Shown here one piece after another: positions 60,720 to 64,000 of a DNA stretch of 64,000 bases (its first letter is position 1; every line of letters begins with the position of its first letter). The notes beneath the pieces are model-generated. The model saw only the letters and a program-made list of their open reading frames with translations. It had not been told where the DNA came from and ran no database searches. The translations under genes and the position numbers were made by a program. Source of the DNA: Sphingomonadaceae bacterium (GTDB lineage Bacteria; Pseudomonadota; Alphaproteobacteria; Sphingomonadales; Sphingomonadaceae); the NCBI GenBank assembly GCA_947453945.1, contig CANGJB010000004.1, positions 1 through 64,000 on the forward strand, in the 5' to 3' direction.

Positions 60720-61844
60720 ATGAGGAAAATCATCGTCAGCTTGTTGCTGGCTTCCAGTGCGCTGGGCGCAAGTGCCCACGCGAATGAAACCGGCCCCTAC
60801 ATCACCATCGAGGGCGGCGCAGTCAAACAGGAGCACGTCGACATCTCCACCGCGGTCGGCCCGAACTATACCGACCGGTTCAAGACCGGCTGGGAAGTCG
60901 GCGGCGCGTTGGGTTATGATCTTGGAAAGATCCGGTTCGAGGCAGAAGGCTTCTATTCCCGCTCGATGCTGCGCGATCAGGACCGCCCGCTCGGCGCGCC
61001 GACGCCCAACGGTAGCTTCACGAACGCAAACGGTCTCTCCGGCCGGCTGAGCACATATGCCGCGATGGCCAACGTGCTGATCGGCCTTGGCCACTGGGGC
61101 GGAATCAAGGCTTATGCAGGTGCCGGCGGCGGCTATGCCAGCAGCAAGCTGATTGAAAGCCTGCCTTCGGCTGTCAGGGTTCAGGACCGGGCCAGTGGCC
61201 TTGCCTGGCAGGCCCTGGCCGGTGTGACCGTGCCAATCAGCCACAATGTCGATCTGGGTGTGAAGTATCGCTACTTCCGTCCCGACGGCGCGGATCGCTT
61301 CGTCGCCGATGATGGCAGTTCGCGGGAAGCCCGGCTGCGCTCGCATGCCTTGCTGGCAACGCTGACCTTCAACTTTGGCGGAAAGGCCGCCGAGCCTGAG
61401 CCAGAACCAGCCCAGTTGCCACCTCCCCCGCCGCCCGCACCGATGCCCGCTCCTCCCCCGCCGCCGCCTGCGCCCCTTCCTTATGTCGAAGCTTGCAACA
61501 AGGGCCCCTTCATCGTGTTCTTCGATTGGGACAGGGCCGACGTTTCGCCGGAAGCAGCCAGCGTTCTCGACAACGCGGTGCAGGCTTACGGGAACTGCGG
61601 CAATATCGGCATCATGCTGGCCGGCCATACCGACAGCTCGGGCTCGCCGCGCTACAACCTGGGTCTTTCGTCACGGCGCGATAGTGCGGTTCAGAGCTAT
61701 CTGACCGGGCATGGCGTTTCCGCCGGGGCGATTTCCAGCCAGGCCTTTGGCGAAACCAACCAGAGGGTGCCCACCGCCGACGGTGTGCGCGAAGTGCAGA
61801 ACCGCCGCGTGGAGATCAGCTACGGCCCGGGTTCGGGTTCCTGA
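60720..61844 (+). CDS. Outer membrane beta-barrel protein with OmpA C-terminal domain
   Basis: A 374-residue porin-like protein. A signal peptide (MRKIIVSLLLASSALGASAHA) is followed by an eight-stranded barrel (about 25-220), a Pro-rich hinge with two PPPPPP runs (about 228-258) and an OmpA-like peptidoglycan-binding domain (FIVFFDWDRADVSPEA, LAGHTDSSGSPRYNLGLSSRR, VQNRRVEISYG). Two Cys (CNKG and GNCGN) could form a disulfide. ATG 60720 is preferred as the signal peptide start; ATG 60705 is possible. Confidence 0.92.
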   Translation: MRKIIVSLLLASSALGASAHANETGPYITIEGGAVKQEHVDISTAVGPNYTDRFKTGWEVGGALGYDLGKIRFEAEGFYSRSMLRDQDRPLGAPTPNGSFTNANGLSGRLSTYAAMANVLIGLGHWGGIKAYAGAGGGYASSKLIESLPSAVRVQDRASGLAWQALAGVTVPISHNVDLGVKYRYFRPDGADRFVADDGSSREARLRSHALLATLTFNFGGKAAEPEPEPAQLPPPPPPAPMPAPPPPPPAPLPYVEACNKGPFIVFFDWDRADVSPEAASVLDNAVQAYGNCGNIGIMLAGHTDSSGSPRYNLGLSSRRDSAVQSYLTGHGVSAGAISSQAFGETNQRVPTADGVREVQNRRVEISYGPGSGS

Positions 61845-61882
61845 TCACAGGCTGACAGATCGGGTCCATGGGGACCACAGGA

Positions 61883-61911
61883 AATGGGGTCGGCACGTTG
61901 CCGGCCCCATT
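61883..61911. terminator. Stem-loop after ompA
   Basis: A 13-bp stem (AATGGGGTCGGCA with TGCCGGCCCCATT, one G-T pair) and a CGT loop, 38 bases after the ompA stop. The T-run is poor (GCCGTTTC), so it is a weak or Rho-assisted terminator between the convergent ompA and kinase genes. Confidence 0.65.
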
Positions 61912-61971
61912 GCCGTTTCAGGATGGCCGCAGAACGAGAGCCGGCTTTGGCCTGACGCGCAGGACAGCCGA

Positions 61972-64000
61972 TCAGGCCTCGATCATCAGAACCTTGCGGG
62001 CGAGTTCGGGAAGCGAGCGCACCTCCATCCGGTGCATGATCTCGGCCCGGTGATTTTCGACCGTGCGCTGGCTGATGCCCAGATCTGCCGCGATGTTCTT
62101 GCTGGGGTGCCCGGCAAGGACCATGTCCATCACTTCCTTCTGCCGCGCGGTGAGCGCGCCGTAGCACAGAGCTGCCTCGGCCTTCGCGACATCGGCGATG
62201 TTGGTTCCCAGCGATTGTTCGGTCGCGCGGTCGATGCTGCCCAGCAATGCTTCGCGCCCCACCGGCTTGGTGATGAAATCGCAGGCGCCCCCGCGCATGG
62301 CCGCCACGGCCAGCCCGGTATCGTCATCGCCGGTGATCAGGATGACCGGCAAGTGATCACCACGCGCACGCAGCTTGCCCAGCAGATCAATGCCGCTGAG
62401 GCCGGGCAGATGGGCATCGACCAGCAGGCATCCCGGCCGGCCTGCGCGATAGGCGGCTAGAAAGTCCTCCGCAGAGCCGAAGTCTTCCACATCGCGGCCA
62501 TGCGAGACGAGGAGTTCGCGGATCGCGGCAAGAACCTGCGGTTCATCATCCACCACATAGATCACCGGCTGCGCCTGCGGATCACCACCAGAGAGCACGG
62601 TCGCAGCCGCCCCTAGCGCGGGCGGACAAAGCCGTTCCACCTCGCGCAGCAGCACAGCGGGAACGACCGGCTTCTTGAGATGAACGCAATCGGCGTCCAC
62701 GATGATTGACTGTGCCGCGGTGGAGATATCGCCGGTGAGGACAATTGCCGGCAGCGGTCGCTCCAGCTGGGCGCGCAGGGCCATCAGCAAATCCACCCCG
62801 CTTCGGCCCGAAGGCAGATTGTAGTCCGTCAGCAGCAGATCCGGCCTGATAGCGCCCGCCGCAATCAGCCGCAGCGCCTCGGCGCCATCGGGTGCGCAGC
62901 TGACGATATGGCCCTTTTCACGCAGCAGAAGCGCGATGAGATCAAGCAAATCGGGATCATCTTCGACCACCATGATCACCGAAGGCCGCGCGGCAGGTTC
63001 GGGTTCGGGTTCGGGTTCGGGCGCAGGATCCGGCCCGAGCGCGGGTGGAAGGCGCGGCGCATCAACGCGGCGCGGCACGGTGATCGCAAACAGCGAACCG
63101 CGCCCGGGCACAGAGCGGACATCGACCGGATGACGCAGAAGCCGGCCCAGCCGCCACACGATCGAAAGCCCCAGCCCGCTTTCGCGCGCGGGATTATCCA
63201 CTTGATGGAATTCCTCGAAGATCCGGTCGAGTTGATCGGCCTCGATGCCGATCCCGGTATCCCAAACCTCGATCCGAAGATCGCTGCCGCGCCGCCGACA
63301 GCCCAGCAGGATCCGGCCCGTGCGCGTGTACTTCACCGCATTGCCAAGGAGGTTGCGGATCATCTGTTCCAGCAGGCGCGGATCGCTTTCGACCCACGCC
63401 GCACTGGGCATGAACCGCAGCGAGAGATCGCGCGCTTCCGCCAGGGCGAGGAATTCGCCGTGGAGCCGTTCCAGCACATCGGCCACCGGAAACCGCTCGA
63501 TCTGCGGGCGGACCGCACCGGCCTCGATCTGGCTGATGTTGAGCAGGACATCGAGCATCCCCGAAAGCGCGCCCAGCGTCTTGTCGAAACGGAGCATGAG
63601 TTCGCCGGCCCGATCGCCCGAGACATTGGGCGCGAGAAAATCCTTAAGCAGCGCGAGAGCCTGAAGCGGCTGGCGCAGATCATGGCTGGCCGCGGCGAGG
63701 AACCGCGACTTGGCGGCATTGGCGCGTTCGGCCTCCAGCTTGGCCTCTTCGAGGGCAGAGGTCGTGCGCTTGCGATCGGTGATATCGGCAAAGGTGATCA
63801 CCACGCCCTCGATCAGGCTATCGTGCGCGCGGTAGGGAAAGATGCGGCGGACAAACCAGGTATCGTCCGGCGCCCTGACCTCGCGCTCGATGGGTGCCTC
63901 GTTGCCCAGCACGCGCTGCGCATCGCCCAGCAACTGGGGATCATCGGCAATGGGCCTGAGATCGGCCAGCGGCCGGCCGATATCGCCTGCAATCACGTTG
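61972..64000 (-). CDS. Hybrid sensor kinase with two receivers and LuxR-type HTH (5' truncated)
   Basis: The C-terminal 675 or so residues of a larger protein that continues past the window edge. Order: end of a PAS domain (VREVRAPDD-like to ITDRKR), HisKA with SHDLRQPLQAL (His-box), HATPase (NLLGNAVKYT, DTGIGIEADQ, ESGLGLSIVWRLGRLL), a linker of EP repeats coded by GGTTCG-type hexamers (about 62998-63028), a receiver with VVEDDPDLL and LLTDYNLPSG, a second receiver with VVDDEPQVL and LLVDAHLPGLSG, and a FixJ-type HTH (LTARQKEVMDMVLAGHPSKNIAADLGIS). The last two modules equal a complete FixJ-like regulator fused to its kinase. The methionine near 63996 is not the start. Confidence 0.93.
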   Translation of the reverse strand, partial: NVIAGDIGRPLADLRPIADDPQLLGDAQRVLGNEAPIEREVRAPDDTWFVRRIFPYRAHDSLIEGVVITFADITDRKRTTSALEEAKLEAERANAAKSRFLAAASHDLRQPLQALALLKDFLAPNVSGDRAGELMLRFDKTLGALSGMLDVLLNISQIEAGAVRPQIERFPVADVLERLHGEFLALAEARDLSLRFMPSAAWVESDPRLLEQMIRNLLGNAVKYTRTGRILLGCRRRGSDLRIEVWDTGIGIEADQLDRIFEEFHQVDNPARESGLGLSIVWRLGRLLRHPVDVRSVPGRGSLFAITVPRRVDAPRLPPALGPDPAPEPEPEPEPAARPSVIMVVEDDPDLLDLIALLLREKGHIVSCAPDGAEALRLIAAGAIRPDLLLTDYNLPSGRSGVDLLMALRAQLERPLPAIVLTGDISTAAQSIIVDADCVHLKKPVVPAVLLREVERLCPPALGAAATVLSGGDPQAQPVIYVVDDEPQVLAAIRELLVSHGRDVEDFGSAEDFLAAYRAGRPGCLLVDAHLPGLSGIDLLGKLRARGDHLPVILITGDDDTGLAVAAMRGGACDFITKPVGREALLGSIDRATEQSLGTNIADVAKAEAALCYGALTARQKEVMDMVLAGHPSKNIAADLGISQRTVENHRAEIMHRMEVRSLPELARKVLMIEA

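Noticed and set aside
62998..63028. GGTTCG hexamer run resembling a telomere or CRISPR-like repeat
   Set aside because: It is inside the kinase gene and encodes an EP-repeat linker; no spacers are present.

Overview
The window is most of a photosynthesis gene cluster (PGC) from a high-GC aerobic anoxygenic phototrophic alphaproteobacterium. The gene order (bchDO, crtC/crtF, bchCXYZ-pufBALMC, tspO-bchP-pucC-bchG-ppsR-ppaA, bchFNBHLM-lhaA-puhABC-acsF-puhE-hemA, cycA), the use of AcsF with no bchE visible, and the flanking repeats fit Sphingomonadales (Novosphingobium, Sphingomonas or Erythrobacteraceae type). The genus cannot be fixed from the window alone.

Layout. 1-1715: 3' end of bchD, bchO and a 45-residue membrane microprotein. 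1746-1820: a palindromic repeat. 1876-4281: divergent carotenoid genes crtC and crtF sharing a PpsR operator. 4349-12927: the bchCXYZ-pufBALMC superoperon, with tandem PpsR operators in front, RNA hairpins around pufBA and a rho-independent terminator after pufC. 13198-13845: a VOC-like gene that looks foreign. 13931-20649 (minus strand): ppaA, ppsR, bchG, pucC-like, bchP, tspO and a small membrane protein. 20857-36519: bchFNBHLM, lhaA, puhABC, a small puhD-position gene, acsF, puhE and hemA, mostly overlapping by 1-11 bp and ending in strong terminators. cycA converges on this array from the other strand.

From 37.4 kb onward the content is ordinary accessory metabolism: a polytopic membrane protein, O-acetylhomoserine sulfhydrylase, a large 114-bp palindrome, a gamma-glutamyltransferase / thioesterase / amidohydrolase operon, an AT-rich patch with a nonsense-interrupted LuxR-type membrane-anchored regulator followed by a MarR-like regulator, a GT2 glycosyltransferase, cytochrome b561, a MESH1-like hydrolase, and a catabolic neighbourhood (amidohydrolase, exported protein, EthD, OYE-type flavoenzyme, FAD oxidoreductase, penicillin-acylase-like enzyme, 4-hydroxyphenylpyruvate dioxygenase, VOC protein). 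It ends with CsbD, an Fe/Mn superoxide dismutase, an OmpA-type porin and the C-terminal part of a hybrid kinase-REC-REC-HTH protein running off the end.

How it works together: HemA supplies 5-aminolevulinate. BchD/BchH (with BchI outside the window), BchM, AcsF, BchLNB, BchF, BchXYZ, BchC, BchG and BchP carry tetrapyrrole to bacteriochlorophyll a. CrtC and CrtF make hydroxylated/methoxylated acyclic carotenoids. PufBALMC and PuhA form the RC-LH1 complex with PuhB, PuhC, PuhE and LhaA as assembly factors. The lipoprotein cytochrome CycA is a plausible electron donor. PpsR with the B12-binding antirepressor PpaA/AerR is expected to act on the TGT-N12-ACA operators found at crtC/crtF, bchC and bchG. 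No tRNA, rRNA, CRISPR array or intact insertion sequence was recognised.
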